Source: Halorussus pelagicus
GTDB lineage: Archaea > Halobacteriota > Halobacteria > Halobacteriales > Haladaptataceae
Direction of reading: 5' to 3'
Assembly (NCBI RefSeq): GCF_004087835.1
Contig: NZ_CP035119.1
Span: 2,418,001-2,482,000 of the forward strand
DNA length: 64,000 bases
The notes below the pieces were generated by a model, which worked only from the letters and a program-made list of their open reading frames with translations, was not told where the DNA came from and searched no databases. This document shows, piece after piece, positions 51,243 through 60,730 of the stretch; the first letter of the stretch is position 1, and each line of letters begins with the position of its first letter. The translations under genes and the position numbers were made by a program.

Positions 51243-52811
51243 TCACTCTCCGCGCTCGGGCAGGTCCGCGACCGCGGGACCGTCCAGCACCTCGCCGTCT
51301 ATCGAGAAGCGCGACCCGTGACACGGGCAGTCCCACGACTGCTCGGCGTCGTTCCAGTGGACGATGCAGTCCATGTGCGTGCAGACCGCCGACGTGACGT
51401 GGAGTTCGCCCTCCTGGTCGCGGGCGACAGCGAGTTGCGTGCGGTCGCGTCGGACCACCTCGCCCTCGCCGGGCGCGACCATCGGGTCCTTACCGCGAAA
51501 CGGGGCCTTCGCCCAGTCGCGGGCGAACTCCGTGCCAACGTCGAGATTCTCCTTGAGAAACTCCTCGCCCCCGGCCTCGGGGTCGAATCGCTGCGAGTCG
51601 AAGGCCTCGGCCCACCGCGGGGACTCTCCGCGGGCGTACGCCGCGAGCATCCGCCCCGCCGCGGTCCCGTTGGTCATGCCCCACCCGCCGAACCCCGTGG
51701 CGACGTACACCCCGTGAGTCGTCGGACCGAGTTCTCCCACGAAGGGAATCTGGTCCACGGAGACGAAATCCTGCGTGGACCACCGGTACGCGACCGATTC
51801 GACCTCGAAGTGGTCGCGGGCCTGTCGCTCCAGTCTCCGGTACCGCTCGGCAGTCGAATCGCCCTGTCCCGTCTTGTGGTTCTGGCCGCCAATGAGCACC
51901 ATCTGCCGGTCCGACCCCTGTCCGCCCGCCCCGGACCCCAACGCCTCAGTGCTCGGCACCGGCCGGACAGAGAAGTACGGCGACTCGTCGCGGTAGAACA
52001 TCCCTTCGGGCGGTTCCTCGGCGAGTTCGACCGCCAGCACGTACGACCGCTTGGGGTACTGGCGCGCGAAGTAGAACGCCGGGTCCTCGATGGGGAAGTG
52101 GGTCGTGACGAGGACGCTGTCGGCGGTGACGGTTCCGCGCTCGGTCTCGACCCGGCAAGGGTCGTCTTGCCCGCCGTCGTCCACCTCGGTCACCTTCGTC
52201 TGCTCGAAGACGTGGGCGTCCTCGCCCGGAATCTCGTCGGCGAGTTCGAGCAGATACTTCCGCGGGTGGAACTGCGCCTGCTCGGCGAACTTCACCGCGC
52301 CGGGCGTCTCGTCGGGGAACGGCGGGTCGGCGACGAACTCCGCGGGCAGGTCCAGTCCTTCGGCAACGGTGGTCTCGCGGCCGACCGCCGCGCGTTGGTC
52401 CTCGTCGGCGGCGTAGGTGTAGGCCGGAAGTCGCTCGAAGTTACAGTCGATGTCGTGGCGCTCGACGCGGTCGGCGATTTCCTCGATTGCGGCCGCGTTG
52501 GCGCTGGCGTACTGCTTGGCGGCGTCCCGACCGTGCTTGTCCAGCAGGTCGTCGTAGACGAGTCCGTGCTGTGCGGTCACCTTCGCGGTCGTCCGGCCGG
52601 TGACGCCCTCGACGATGCGGTCGGCTTCGAGCAGGGCGACCGACTGACCCGCCTCGGTGGCGTGGAGCGCGGCGGTAACCCCCGCGATACCCCCGCCGAC
52701 CACCGCCGTCTCGACGTAACGGTCCCCGTCGAGCGCCGGAAAATCCGTCCGGTCAGTCGTCGCCAGCCAGAACGATTCGTCTTCCCCCGGTAGCGGATGT
52801 TTCTCGTCCAT
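51243..52811 (-). CDS. FAD-dependent oxidoreductase with C-terminal Rieske domain
   Basis: 522 residues. The N-terminal FAD domain has VVGGGIAGVTAALHATEAGQ (about 37-56) and a DAO-like fold through about 420. The C-terminal Rieske domain binds [2Fe-2S] through Cys477-x-His479 and Cys495-x2-His498 (CTHMDC and CPCHG). Such fusions pass electrons between FAD and an iron-sulfur centre; the oxidised amine or aromatic substrate is unknown. The Rieske part has an intact disulfide pair, Cys482 and Cys497. It is monocistronic. Confidence 0.87.
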   Translation of the reverse strand: MDEKHPLPGEDESFWLATTDRTDFPALDGDRYVETAVVGGGIAGVTAALHATEAGQSVALLEADRIVEGVTGRTTAKVTAQHGLVYDDLLDKHGRDAAKQYASANAAAIEEIADRVERHDIDCNFERLPAYTYAADEDQRAAVGRETTVAEGLDLPAEFVADPPFPDETPGAVKFAEQAQFHPRKYLLELADEIPGEDAHVFEQTKVTEVDDGGQDDPCRVETERGTVTADSVLVTTHFPIEDPAFYFARQYPKRSYVLAVELAEEPPEGMFYRDESPYFSVRPVPSTEALGSGAGGQGSDRQMVLIGGQNHKTGQGDSTAERYRRLERQARDHFEVESVAYRWSTQDFVSVDQIPFVGELGPTTHGVYVATGFGGWGMTNGTAAGRMLAAYARGESPRWAEAFDSQRFDPEAGGEEFLKENLDVGTEFARDWAKAPFRGKDPMVAPGEGEVVRRDRTQLAVARDQEGELHVTSAVCTHMDCIVHWNDAEQSWDCPCHGSRFSIDGEVLDGPAVADLPERGE

Positions 52812-52883
52812 CGTGAACCCCCAGAATCGCGTCGCAATTCGGTCGCCGTGCGCTTAACCTCGGTGGCTGGCGAGGTCGCCCGA

Positions 52884-53504
52884 CTACTCGGAGACCGGAG
52901 AGTCGATAATCTCCGGCGGTCCCGCGTCGGCCTTCGCGGCCAGAAAGTCGCGCTCGGCGTCGCCGAGGTCGTCTCGCTCGCGGTAGGCGTCGAGTCCGGT
53001 CCGGTAGCGCTCGGCCGACCGGTCGCCGGGCGAGACGAGGACTAACTCCGCGAGACCGGTCTCCTCGCCGGTGTAGCCGAACCCGGCCTTGTAGAGCGCG
53101 TGGTACGCGAAGGGGTTGTTCACCGCGATGCGGACCCGCTCGTACCCGCGCTCGCGGAGGCGCTCGGTGGCAAATCGACAGAGGCGCGCGCCGACGCCCG
53201 CTCCGCGGCGGTCCTGCCGGACGGTGACGTACCGAAGCCACGCCGTCTCGGGGTCGGTCCGGTCTTCGTTGAACGCGACGGCGGCGATGATGCGGTCGTC
53301 TTCGACCCAGTCGCGGTCCGGGGCGTCGCTCTCGGCGGCGGTACCGGTCTCGCTCTGACGGGTCGGGCGCGCTCGGCCCTCGTCGTCGCGGACCACCGCC
53401 TTCCCGGTGTTGGACATGACGAACTTCCCGGCATAACTGAACTCGCGGTGGTCGAGTCGGAGTTGCGGGCCGTCGTCGGGCCACCCGAGTACCGCGTACT
53501 CCAT
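52884..53504 (-). CDS. GNAT-family acetyltransferase
   Basis: 206 residues. The acetyl-CoA loop QDRRGAGVGARLCRFA (about 96-111) and the GNAT strand LRYVTVRQ are clear, with AVNNPFAYHALYKAGFGY at the end of the core. A polar insert (about 38-72) interrupts the N-terminal part. The acceptor substrate is unknown. No operon partner. Confidence 0.75.
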   Translation of the reverse strand: MEYAVLGWPDDGPQLRLDHREFSYAGKFVMSNTGKAVVRDDEGRARPTRQSETGTAAESDAPDRDWVEDDRIIAAVAFNEDRTDPETAWLRYVTVRQDRRGAGVGARLCRFATERLRERGYERVRIAVNNPFAYHALYKAGFGYTGEETGLAELVLVSPGDRSAERYRTGLDAYRERDDLGDAERDFLAAKADAGPPEIIDSPVSE

Positions 53505-53739
53505 GACCCAGTTTGGGGTTCGTACGGTAACTGCTCTTCGCTCGCGGGAGGATGGGTCGGCGTGCGCTCGGATGAACTCAGAGTCAGTGCGTGCGGGCGC
53601 GATGGGGCAACTCCTCGGTGTCGGCAGTAGCTAGTCGCTCCCCCGTCCCAATCCTCAGTCCGTGAGCCGATACCGGAAGCCCGACTCGACCGCCCACGCT
53701 CGCCGACACGCTCTTGACACCGACCGACGTACGCTCGGC

Positions 53740-53937
53740 ATGGTCGTTCGCCTCACACTGCTGGCGCTCGGCGTCCTCGAAGCCGTCTATCCCCGCCGAG
53801 TCGTGGACTTCTGGATGAACCTCGCCGCCGCCGACGGCGACGTGGAACTCCGACCGTGGGTGTACCGGATGGCTCGCCTCGAAGGCGTTCTTATCGTTCT
53901 CTGGGCACTCACGCGCCGACGCGAGCGAGAGTCATAA
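53740..53937 (+). CDS. Small membrane protein
   Basis: 65 residues with one or two hydrophobic segments (about 2-14 and 42-57) joined by a polar loop (YPRRVVDFWMNLAAADGDVELRPWVYRMARLE). The ATG at 53740 is favoured because the frame upstream has unusual composition. No function known. It lies 43 bp before the methyltransferase start. Confidence 0.6.
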   Translation: MVVRLTLLALGVLEAVYPRRVVDFWMNLAAADGDVELRPWVYRMARLEGVLIVLWALTRRRERES

Positions 53938-53980
53938 CCGAGCGTCCGGTTTTTTCTCGCTCCGGCCCGTCTGCATCGAC

Positions 53981-54559
53981 ATGTCCAGCGCACTCGGCGA
54001 CACCGCCACCTTCGACCGCTTCGCCCGGTTCTACGACTGGTTTTCGCCGACGCCCGACGCCGAGGAGTTCCGGGCGGCGCTCGACTTCGCCGACCGGGAG
54101 GTAGAGCGCGTTCTCGACGTTGGCGGGGGCACCGGCCGCGGCGCGTCGGCGCTCGGTGCGCGCGAGCGCATCGTCGCCGACGCCGCGGCGGGCATGACCC
54201 AGCAGGCCCGCCGAAACGGGTTCGAGGCGGTCCGGGCCGACGCCGCACGCCTACCGTTCGCCGACGAGAGCGTCGATGCCGTCCTCGTGGTGGACGCGCT
54301 CCACCACTTCGGCGACCCCGAGCGCGCGGTCGAGTCGGCCGCCCGCGTCCTCCGACCGGGCGGCGTCCTCGTCGTCCGCGAAATCGACCCGACCGCGCCG
54401 GTCGGGCGACTCGTAGAACGCGGCGAACAGCTCTACGGCTTCGACTCCACGTTCTTCGCGCCAGCGGACCTCGGCCGGATGGTCGCCGACGCGGGTCTCG
54501 ACGCCAAATATCGCTCGCGGGGGTTCGAGTACACCGTGGTCGGAACGCGGAGCGAGTAG
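53981..54559 (+). CDS. Class I SAM-dependent methyltransferase (Methyltransf_11-like)
   Basis: 192 residues. SAM motif I is VLDVGGGTGRGASALG, motif II DAVLVVDALHHFGD and motif III RPGGVLVVREIDP, as in ubiquinone- or menaquinone-type methyltransferases. The substrate is unknown. It follows a small membrane-protein gene, with which it may be cotranscribed. Confidence 0.85.
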   Translation: MSSALGDTATFDRFARFYDWFSPTPDAEEFRAALDFADREVERVLDVGGGTGRGASALGARERIVADAAAGMTQQARRNGFEAVRADAARLPFADESVDAVLVVDALHHFGDPERAVESAARVLRPGGVLVVREIDPTAPVGRLVERGEQLYGFDSTFFAPADLGRMVADAGLDAKYRSRGFEYTVVGTRSE

Positions 54560-54635
54560 ACGGTGATCGGGTGCTGGAAAGCGACCACGGTCACGTACCG
54601 GGGGAAACATTACCGACGGGTCCCAACGCGAAGCT

Positions 54636-55052
54636 ATGAGCAACGCCGACGGACTCGCTCGCTCGCGGTTCGACCGCTCGCTCGCTACCGCCGGAATTGC
54701 CCTCGGCGATCTGCTGGTGCTGAGTGCCTTCCTCACGGTCGGGTCTATCAACCACGGCGTTGACCCCATCGCGTCGCCGGGGTACGTCGCCGAGACGATT
54801 GCCCCGTTCCTCGTCGGGTGGGTCGTCGCCGCGCTGGTCTCGGGCGCGTACGCTCCCGACGCGACGCGCACGGTCGGGACCGCAGTGGTGCGCGCGGTCA
54901 CGACGTGGATTCCCGCGGCGGCCATCGGACTGACGCTCCGCTCGACCGACTTCTTCCACGGGAGTTCGCCGGTGACGTTCATCATCGTTATCAGCATCGT
55001 CGGGACCGTCTGTTTCTCGGCGTGGCGCGGTCTCGTGGCGTACGCCCGGTGA
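54636..55052 (+). CDS. DUF3054 family membrane protein
   Basis: 138 residues with four membrane helices. RFDRSLATAGIALGDLLVLSAFLTVGSINHG is the DUF3054 start, and APFLVGWVVAALVSGAYAPDA and WIPAAAIGLTLRS follow. The family is widespread in actinobacteria and haloarchaea with no known role. A conserved acidic residue in the first helix may be functional. Monocistronic. Confidence 0.8.
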   Translation: MSNADGLARSRFDRSLATAGIALGDLLVLSAFLTVGSINHGVDPIASPGYVAETIAPFLVGWVVAALVSGAYAPDATRTVGTAVVRAVTTWIPAAAIGLTLRSTDFFHGSSPVTFIIVISIVGTVCFSAWRGLVAYAR

Positions 55053-55084
55053 GCTTCTCCGACGACCCTTTTTCGTGACGACCG

Positions 55085-55103
55085 CCTGTTTTGAACAAAC
55101 AGG
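55085..55103. promoter_or_regulatory. 7-bp dyad upstream of HTH_10 gene
   Basis: CCTGTTT (55085-55091) and AAACAGG (55097-55103) are perfect inverted arms around TGAAC. The dyad is 36-54 bp before the ATG at 55139 and would overlap the transcription initiation region. A possible site for autoregulation by the adjacent HTH_10 protein. Confidence 0.45.
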
Positions 55104-55138
55104 TGACCTTTTCGTCGCACGAGCCAATCTGTCCGAAC

Positions 55139-55807
55139 ATGGCGACCATCGCGGAGTTCACTATCCCGGCGCGCGACTTCGCTCTCGGCCGACTGTTCGA
55201 ACACCTGCCGGACGCGGCGATAGAACTCGAACGCGTCGTTCCGACCAAAGACCACATCCTCCCCTACTTCTGGGTTCGTGACGACGACATCGAGCAGGTC
55301 CGAGAGACGCTGGCGGCCAACCCCGCGTTCCTGTCGGTGACGCTGGTGGACGACCTCGGCGACGAAGGTCTCTTTCGCATCCAGTGGAATCCCGAAGACG
55401 AGACTGTCCTGAGCGGCGTTCTCGAAAGCGAGTTGACGCTCCTGTCCGCATTCGGGTCGCAGGGAAACTGGACGTTCGAGTTTCGGGCCACGGACACCGA
55501 CCAGATAGCGACGTTCCAGCGACACTGCACCGACCACGACATCGGCGCGACGCTGACGCGGCTCAACTCGCTCGCGGAGATGCAGGTCGGCGACGAGTAC
55601 AACCTCACGACCGACCAGCACGAGGCGTTACTTCTCGCGTTCGCTGAGGGGTACTACGACGACCCCCGTGAAACCGACCTCGAAGCGCTCGCTTCCCGAA
55701 TCGGTATCTCTCGCCCGGCGTTTTCGAATCGTCTCCACCGGGGCATTCGCAACCTCCTCGGCAGTACCATCGCTCGACACGACTCGTCGGGCGACGCGAC
55801 GCAGTGA
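55139..55807 (+). CDS. HTH_10 (bacterio-opsin activator-type) regulator
   Basis: 222 residues. The N-terminal HVO_0513-like sensor part (about 1-155) starts ATIAEFTIPARDFALGRLF. The C-terminal HTH_10 (about 160-212) has LTTDQHEALLLAFAEGYYDDPRE, then LASRIGISRPAFSNRLHRGIRNLL. It regulates unknown genes. The ATG at 55139 gives the family start, and a dyad immediately upstream may be its own site. The HalOD1 gene follows 75 bp later. Confidence 0.82.
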   Translation: MATIAEFTIPARDFALGRLFEHLPDAAIELERVVPTKDHILPYFWVRDDDIEQVRETLAANPAFLSVTLVDDLGDEGLFRIQWNPEDETVLSGVLESELTLLSAFGSQGNWTFEFRATDTDQIATFQRHCTDHDIGATLTRLNSLAEMQVGDEYNLTTDQHEALLLAFAEGYYDDPRETDLEALASRIGISRPAFSNRLHRGIRNLLGSTIARHDSSGDATQ

Positions 55808-55882
55808 GACCTTCGACGGCATATAAAGTGGTTTCATAGTTAACACCAACTGTCAATCGTTTCCTCTGGCTATATAGCGAGT

Positions 55883-56215
55883 ATGCCTGACGAAGCTATT
55901 GCCGACACTACCCACCATTCTACTGATAATTCCTCTGCGTTCGAGTACCGTTTCGACGAGGACGAGAGCGTCGTCGAAGCGGTCGTTCGCGCCGTCGAAA
56001 CGGTGACCGAGGCCCGTCTCCTGCCGATGCCGGACGAACTGGCCGCCGATGGTGGTGTCGGGCACACGGACGCGTGCCCGCTGCACGACGTTATCGATCC
56101 CGACGCACTCGCCAACCTTTCGGCTGTCGATGCCCACGTAACGTTTCCCTACGCCGGATGTACGGTGACGGTCGCCGGTTCCGACGCCGTGTTGGTGAGC
56201 GAGAAGTCCCCGTAG
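55883..56215 (+). CDS. HalOD1 output-domain protein
   Basis: 110 residues. The HalOD1 domain (about 20-105) shows DESVVEAVVRAVETVT, LHDVIDPDALANL and VTFPYAGCTVTV with the final VLVSE strand. HalOD1 is a haloarchaea-specific domain tied to two-component and phosphate-type output, usually stand-alone. A TATA box (ATATAAAG, 55821-55828) lies 55 bp upstream. Role unknown. Confidence 0.8.
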   Translation: MPDEAIADTTHHSTDNSSAFEYRFDEDESVVEAVVRAVETVTEARLLPMPDELAADGGVGHTDACPLHDVIDPDALANLSAVDAHVTFPYAGCTVTVAGSDAVLVSEKSP

Positions 56216-56272
56216 TCGAGTTCGGGAGCCTTCTCGGCGGACGGCGTGAGACTCGCGGTCTCGTTTCCGACA

Positions 56273-56914
56273 CTACGTGCTGACGTTCCGATAGGCCACG
56301 TAGGAGTAGACCGTGCTGTACAGCGCCACGGCGAACACCGGGGCCGCGAGGAGTAGTTCTGCGTAGGCCGGAACCACCGCGCCGAACGCGGCCACGACGC
56401 CCGCGAGTTTGAACAGCGGCGCGGCGCGCTCGTGGGTCCGTCTCCAGACCTCGTCGTCGGAGATGGTCCACGGCGTGCGGATGCCGACGAACCAGTTGCG
56501 CTCGGCGTGGGCCGACAGGACCCCGACGTAGTAGTAGAGCGCGCCGACGGCGGGCGCGAGCGCTTGGACCATCTCGAACTCGTAGCCCGCGTTGGCCGCG
56601 AGGACGAGCGCGTGGACGTACGTCAGGAAGGCCAGCAGAAGGACGACGAACGTGTCGTACTGCTCGCGGAACGCCGCGACGTTCTCGCCGAGCGGGTCGA
56701 TTCGCGGGAGGAGCGCGAACAGCGCGAGCATCCCGGCCGACAGCGCCGGGAAGAGAGCGAGCGCGACTATCTTCGGCGTCTGACCGTCGATTTCGCCCGC
56801 GGCGTTCCAGTGGGTCGCCATCTCGGCGGGCATCTCGGAGACCGCCAGCGCGCTCATCGCGGCCGAGAGCGCCACGAGTGCGAGTCCCGCGAGGTGACTC
56901 CGTCGAAGGGACAT
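56273..56914 (-). CDS. SdpI-family membrane protein
   Basis: 213 residues with six membrane segments. MPAEMATHWNAAGEIDGQTPK is the conserved DUF1648 segment, and NWFVGIRTPWTISDDEVWRRTHERAA is the SdpI signature between helices. The bacterial SdpI confers immunity to a killing factor and signals to a regulator; in haloarchaea the role is unknown. The ATG at 56914 agrees with the family start. Convergent with the HalOD1 gene. Confidence 0.82.
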   Translation of the reverse strand: MSLRRSHLAGLALVALSAAMSALAVSEMPAEMATHWNAAGEIDGQTPKIVALALFPALSAGMLALFALLPRIDPLGENVAAFREQYDTFVVLLLAFLTYVHALVLAANAGYEFEMVQALAPAVGALYYYVGVLSAHAERNWFVGIRTPWTISDDEVWRRTHERAAPLFKLAGVVAAFGAVVPAYAELLLAAPVFAVALYSTVYSYVAYRNVST

Positions 56915-56987
56915 ATTCGATTCTCGTCCGCTTTCGGGTATAAACCTACGGTCAACCTTCGCGCGGCCGGGTCCCTCCCCCACGCGA

Positions 56988-57021
56988 GGGTTTAAACCCG
57001 AGGACGGGACGACCCCGGCCC
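56988..57021 (+). promoter_or_regulatory. Promoter-leader block before the pilus ATPase (copy 1)
   Basis: GGGTTTAAACCC is a 12-bp palindrome at 56988-56999 whose TTTAAA acts as a TATA-like element 26-31 bp before the ATG. AGGACGGGACGA (57001-57012) follows. The same block recurs at 60699-60730 with identical spacing. Confidence 0.65.
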
Positions 57022-58926
57022 ATGCGAAACCCGCTCGCGCGCTTCCGCGACGACGACCCGGACTGCGCCTGCGACCCCCGATTCGAGGACGACCGCCTCC
57101 TGCTCGACGCCGCGGACTGCCCCGGCGCGGGCGACCTCGCGGCCGAACCGGCCTGCCGCCGGACCGCAATCGCCGCGCTGGCAGACCGCGAGGCCAGCGC
57201 GGTCGTGACCCGGACCGAGCGCATCGAACGCGCCTACGAGGGCGAGTCGGCCGCGCTGCTCGTCGCGGCCGGACGGTTCGCCGAGCGCGCGGCGTTCTAC
57301 GACCGAACGCTCGCCGACCGCGCCGAATCCGACCCGCTCGCCGCCGCTCGCGCCGCCCTCGGCCGCGCGGGACCGGTCGGCGAACTCGTCGCCGAGACCG
57401 GTCTCGCCGAGTGCGCGCGCCGCGTCGAGGGGTACGCCGACGCGCTCCGTCCCTTCGTCGGCCCGCCGATTGCGAAGGCCCGCGTGGCCGCCGAACCCCC
57501 GCCCGAGGCGACGTTCGCCGAGACCCGCGAACTCGACACCGGCGCGACGGTCCGAATCTACGCCGACGAGCGTGCGCTCCGGACCTACCACCTCGAACCG
57601 GTCGAACACGCGTTCGACGCCAGCGCGCTCGACGCGCTCGCGGAGGCCTACGGTCTGCTCGCCGACGGCGCAGTTGCTAGTGAGAGTTCCACCGCCAGCG
57701 AGCGCGCGCCGGGCCGAGCAGTCCGGGAAGTCGCCGACTCCGACGACCCCGTAGACGCCCTCGCGGCCGCGCTCCGGAAGCACACCCGCGGCTACGGCGT
57801 CCTCGCGGACCTCTTCGCCGACCCCGCGGTCTCGGACGCGTTCGCCACCGCGCCGGTCGGCCGGAACCCCCTGCGGGTCACAGTGGACGGCGAGCGCATG
57901 CGGACGAACGTCCGACTCACTACTGGGGGCGCACAGGCGCTCGCCTCCCGATTCCGGCGCGAGAGCGGCCGTGCGTTCTCGCGCGCCGCGCCGACGCTCG
58001 ACGCGACGGCGGAAGTCGGCCCGGACGAGGACGACTCCGGCGCGGTCCGCGTCGCGGGCGTCACCGACCCAGTAAGCGATGGGCCGGGGTTCGCGTTCCG
58101 CGCCCGCGACGCGACGCCGTGGACCCTGCCCGCGCTGGTCAGCAACGGAACCCTTCCCGTTGACGCCGCCGCGCTCCTCTCGCTGGCCACCGAACGCGCC
58201 GCGGCCGGACTCGTCGCCGGACCTCGCGGTGCGGGCAAGACCACCTTGCTGGGCGCGCTCTGCTGGGAACTCCCCGCGGCGACCAGAACCGTCGTCATCG
58301 AGGACACGCCGGAACTCCCGGTCGCACCGCTCCAGCGCCGTGGCCGCGATGTCCAACCGCTTCGGACTGAGACCGGTGACGGGCCGGGTCTCGCGCCTGC
58401 GGAGGCGCTCCGGACCGCGCTCCGACTCGGAGAGGGTGCGCTCGTCGTCGGCGAAGTCCGCGGCGAGGAGGCCGCGGTCCTCTACGAGGCGATGCGCGTC
58501 GGCGCGAACGGCGACGCCGTCCTCGGAACCATCCACGGCGACGGCGGCGCGGGCGTCCGCGAGCGCGTCGTCTCTGACCTCGGCGTCTCGGCTTCATCGT
58601 TCGCCGCGACCGACCTCGTGGTGACGCTCGAAGCCGTCTCGACGCCAGCGGGCAAGCGCCGCCGCGTGAAAGCTGTCGAGGAACTCGTGGACGGCGACCG
58701 GTTCGAATCGCTCTACCGAGTCCGGGACGACGAACTCGCGCCCACCGGACGCATCGACCGCGGAAACAGCGCGTTGGTCGCCGCGCTCGCCGATGCCGGG
58801 GAGTCCTACGCCGACGTGCGCGAGGCGTTGAGCGAGCGCGAGACCCTGCTCGCCGACCTCGCTCGGAAGAACCGAACGGACCCGAAAGCGGTCGTCTCGG
58901 CCTACGCCGACCGGAGGGTGTCGTGA
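57022..58926 (+). CDS. Archaeal type IV pilus/secretion ATPase (PilB/GspE-like)
   Basis: 634 residues. The N-terminal 250 residues carry four cysteines (Cys15, 17, 33 and 45), a possible zinc or iron-sulfur site as in haloarchaeal relatives. The ATPase core has Walker A GPRGAGKTT (400-408), Asp-box VVIEDTPEL (424-432), Walker B GALVVGEVRGEEA (472-484) and His-box GTIHGDG (502-508). It hydrolyses ATP at the cell membrane to assemble a pilus-like fibre. The stop overlaps the next gene by ATGA-type coupling, and a TTTAAA leaderless promoter precedes it. Confidence 0.85.
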   Translation: MRNPLARFRDDDPDCACDPRFEDDRLLLDAADCPGAGDLAAEPACRRTAIAALADREASAVVTRTERIERAYEGESAALLVAAGRFAERAAFYDRTLADRAESDPLAAARAALGRAGPVGELVAETGLAECARRVEGYADALRPFVGPPIAKARVAAEPPPEATFAETRELDTGATVRIYADERALRTYHLEPVEHAFDASALDALAEAYGLLADGAVASESSTASERAPGRAVREVADSDDPVDALAAALRKHTRGYGVLADLFADPAVSDAFATAPVGRNPLRVTVDGERMRTNVRLTTGGAQALASRFRRESGRAFSRAAPTLDATAEVGPDEDDSGAVRVAGVTDPVSDGPGFAFRARDATPWTLPALVSNGTLPVDAAALLSLATERAAAGLVAGPRGAGKTTLLGALCWELPAATRTVVIEDTPELPVAPLQRRGRDVQPLRTETGDGPGLAPAEALRTALRLGEGALVVGEVRGEEAAVLYEAMRVGANGDAVLGTIHGDGGAGVRERVVSDLGVSASSFAATDLVVTLEAVSTPAGKRRRVKAVEELVDGDRFESLYRVRDDELAPTGRIDRGNSALVAALADAGESYADVREALSERETLLADLARKNRTDPKAVVSAYADRRVS

Positions 58927-60641
58927 GCGAACCGGACTGGTGGGCGCGCCTCGTCCGACGGCTCGCAACCTGCTGGCCGTGGTCGGTCGGGTGCGGCGAC
59001 GACGAGAATCGCGCCGACCTCCGGCGGGCGCTGGCGTACCTCGATGCCGGGGTGGACGCCGAGACGACGGTCCGGGCGGGCAACGGGACCGCCGCGCTCG
59101 TCGCGCTGGTCGGAGTTCCCCTCGCGGTAGTCGCGCCAGCACCGCTCCGGATTCCGGCCGCGGTGGCCGTCCTCGCCGTCGCGTTCGGCGTCGCGCACGC
59201 CGCGCGGCGAGGCCCGATTGCGCTCGCCACCGCCCGGCGGACCGCCGCGCTCGGGACCGCGCCAGCGCTCATCGCACGGGCAGTGTTGCGGATGCGCGTC
59301 GAACCTGCCAGCGAGCGCGCGGCGGCGTTCGCCGCGCGAGGCGAGGGGCGATTGGCCGCCGACCTCCGCGAACACGTCCGACGGGCGGAGGGCACGCCGC
59401 GGTCGGGTCTCGCGTCGTTCGGCGCGGCGTGGGCCGACTGGAACCCGCCGCTCCGGCGCGCGGCCCTGCTGGTGGAGTCGGCGGCCGACGCGCCCGCTGG
59501 CGAGCGCGAGACCACGCTGGACCGCGCGATGGCCGCGATTCTCGACGGCACCCGCGACCGGATGGCCGAGTTCGCCGAATCCGTCCGCGGGCCGACCACG
59601 GCGCTGTACGCCTTCGGCGTCCTGCTCCCCCTCGCGCTGGTCGCGGTCCTCCCCGCGGCGCGCGTGGCCGGTCTTCCCCTCTCGATTCCGGTTCTCGTGG
59701 TCGTCTACGACCTACTCCTGCCCGCGGCGCTGGTCGGCGCTAGCGCGTGGCTCTCGGTCCGGCGGCCCGCCGCGTTCCCGCCGCCGGAGGTGTCGCCCGA
59801 CCACCCCGCGATTCCCGACCGACGTTGGCCGACGCTCGCGGTCGGGGTCGGCGCGGGTCTCCTCGCGCTGCTCGCCACCGCGCCGCTTCCGGGGTGGACG
59901 TGCTGGCCCGTGCTCGCTGGCGGCGGACTCGGCGCGGCGCTGGTCTGGTGGTTCCGGCCGGTGAAAGCAGTGCGCGACGACGCCCGCGCCGTCGAAGCGA
60001 ACCTGACCGACGCGCTCTATCTGGTCGGTCGGCGCGTGAGCGACAGTGCGGCGGTCGAGTCAGCGATTGCGGACGCCGCGCCGGAAGTCGCCGGGCGCAC
60101 GGGCGAGACGCTGGCCGAGACCGCGGAGATTCAGCGACGACTCCGGGTCGGCGTCCGCGAGGCGTTTCTTGGCGAGTACGGCGCGCTCGCCGACGTACCG
60201 AGTCCGCAGGCCCGGAGCGTTGCCGCCCTGCTTGCGCTCGCGGCGCGGGAGGGCCGCCCCGCCGGACGCGCAATTGTCGCCATGGCCGACCACGTTGACG
60301 ATCTTCAGCGCGTCGAGCGCGAGGCCCGGCGCGAACTCGCCAGCGTGACCGGGACGCTCCGGAACACCGCGGCGGTGTTCGGCCCGCTAGTCGGCGGGGC
60401 CACGGTCGCGCTCGCGGACGGGATGGCCGCCGGAACGCTCGGCGACCCGCTCCCGACCGCGGCGCTCGGTCTCGCCGTCTCGGCCTACGTCCTGCTGATG
60501 GCCGCCGTGCTGACCGCGCTGGCGACCGGACTGGAGCGGGGGTTCGACCGCGCGCTCGTGGGTTATCGGGTCGGTCTGGCGCTCCTCGGCGCGGTCGGGT
60601 CGTTTCTCGCTGGCTTCGTCGGCGCGGGGTTCGCGGCGTGA
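58923..60641 (+). CDS. Type IV pilus platform protein (PilC/TadC/FlaJ-like)
   Basis: 572 residues with about eight to nine membrane helices in two groups. Two T2SF-type domains are visible: EHVRRAEGTPRSGLASFG..AALLVESA..TTLDRAM, and later DALYLVGRRVSDSAAVESAI..VREAFLGEYG..RAIVAMADHVDDLQRVEREARREL. The second is the canonical T2SSF motif. It anchors the pilus base in the membrane and works with the ATPase upstream (4-bp overlap). The start is a GTG. Confidence 0.82.
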   Translation: MSEPDWWARLVRRLATCWPWSVGCGDDENRADLRRALAYLDAGVDAETTVRAGNGTAALVALVGVPLAVVAPAPLRIPAAVAVLAVAFGVAHAARRGPIALATARRTAALGTAPALIARAVLRMRVEPASERAAAFAARGEGRLAADLREHVRRAEGTPRSGLASFGAAWADWNPPLRRAALLVESAADAPAGERETTLDRAMAAILDGTRDRMAEFAESVRGPTTALYAFGVLLPLALVAVLPAARVAGLPLSIPVLVVVYDLLLPAALVGASAWLSVRRPAAFPPPEVSPDHPAIPDRRWPTLAVGVGAGLLALLATAPLPGWTCWPVLAGGGLGAALVWWFRPVKAVRDDARAVEANLTDALYLVGRRVSDSAAVESAIADAAPEVAGRTGETLAETAEIQRRLRVGVREAFLGEYGALADVPSPQARSVAALLALAAREGRPAGRAIVAMADHVDDLQRVEREARRELASVTGTLRNTAAVFGPLVGGATVALADGMAAGTLGDPLPTAALGLAVSAYVLLMAAVLTALATGLERGFDRALVGYRVGLALLGAVGSFLAGFVGAGFAA

Positions 60642-60698
60642 CGGTGACGTTTTGGGCACCGCCCCGCCGGTGGCCTGCGTCACCGAGCGCACCCCGAC

Positions 60699-60730
60699 GT
60701 TTAAACCCGAGGACGGGACGAACCCGGTCC
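60699..60730 (+). promoter_or_regulatory. Promoter-leader block (copy 2)
   Basis: TTTAAACCCG (60700-60709) followed by AGGACGGGACGA (60710-60721) recurs 31 bp before the ATG at 60731. It matches copy 1 at 56991-57012 base for base, and the remaining leader differs only in a few bases. Confidence 0.65.
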
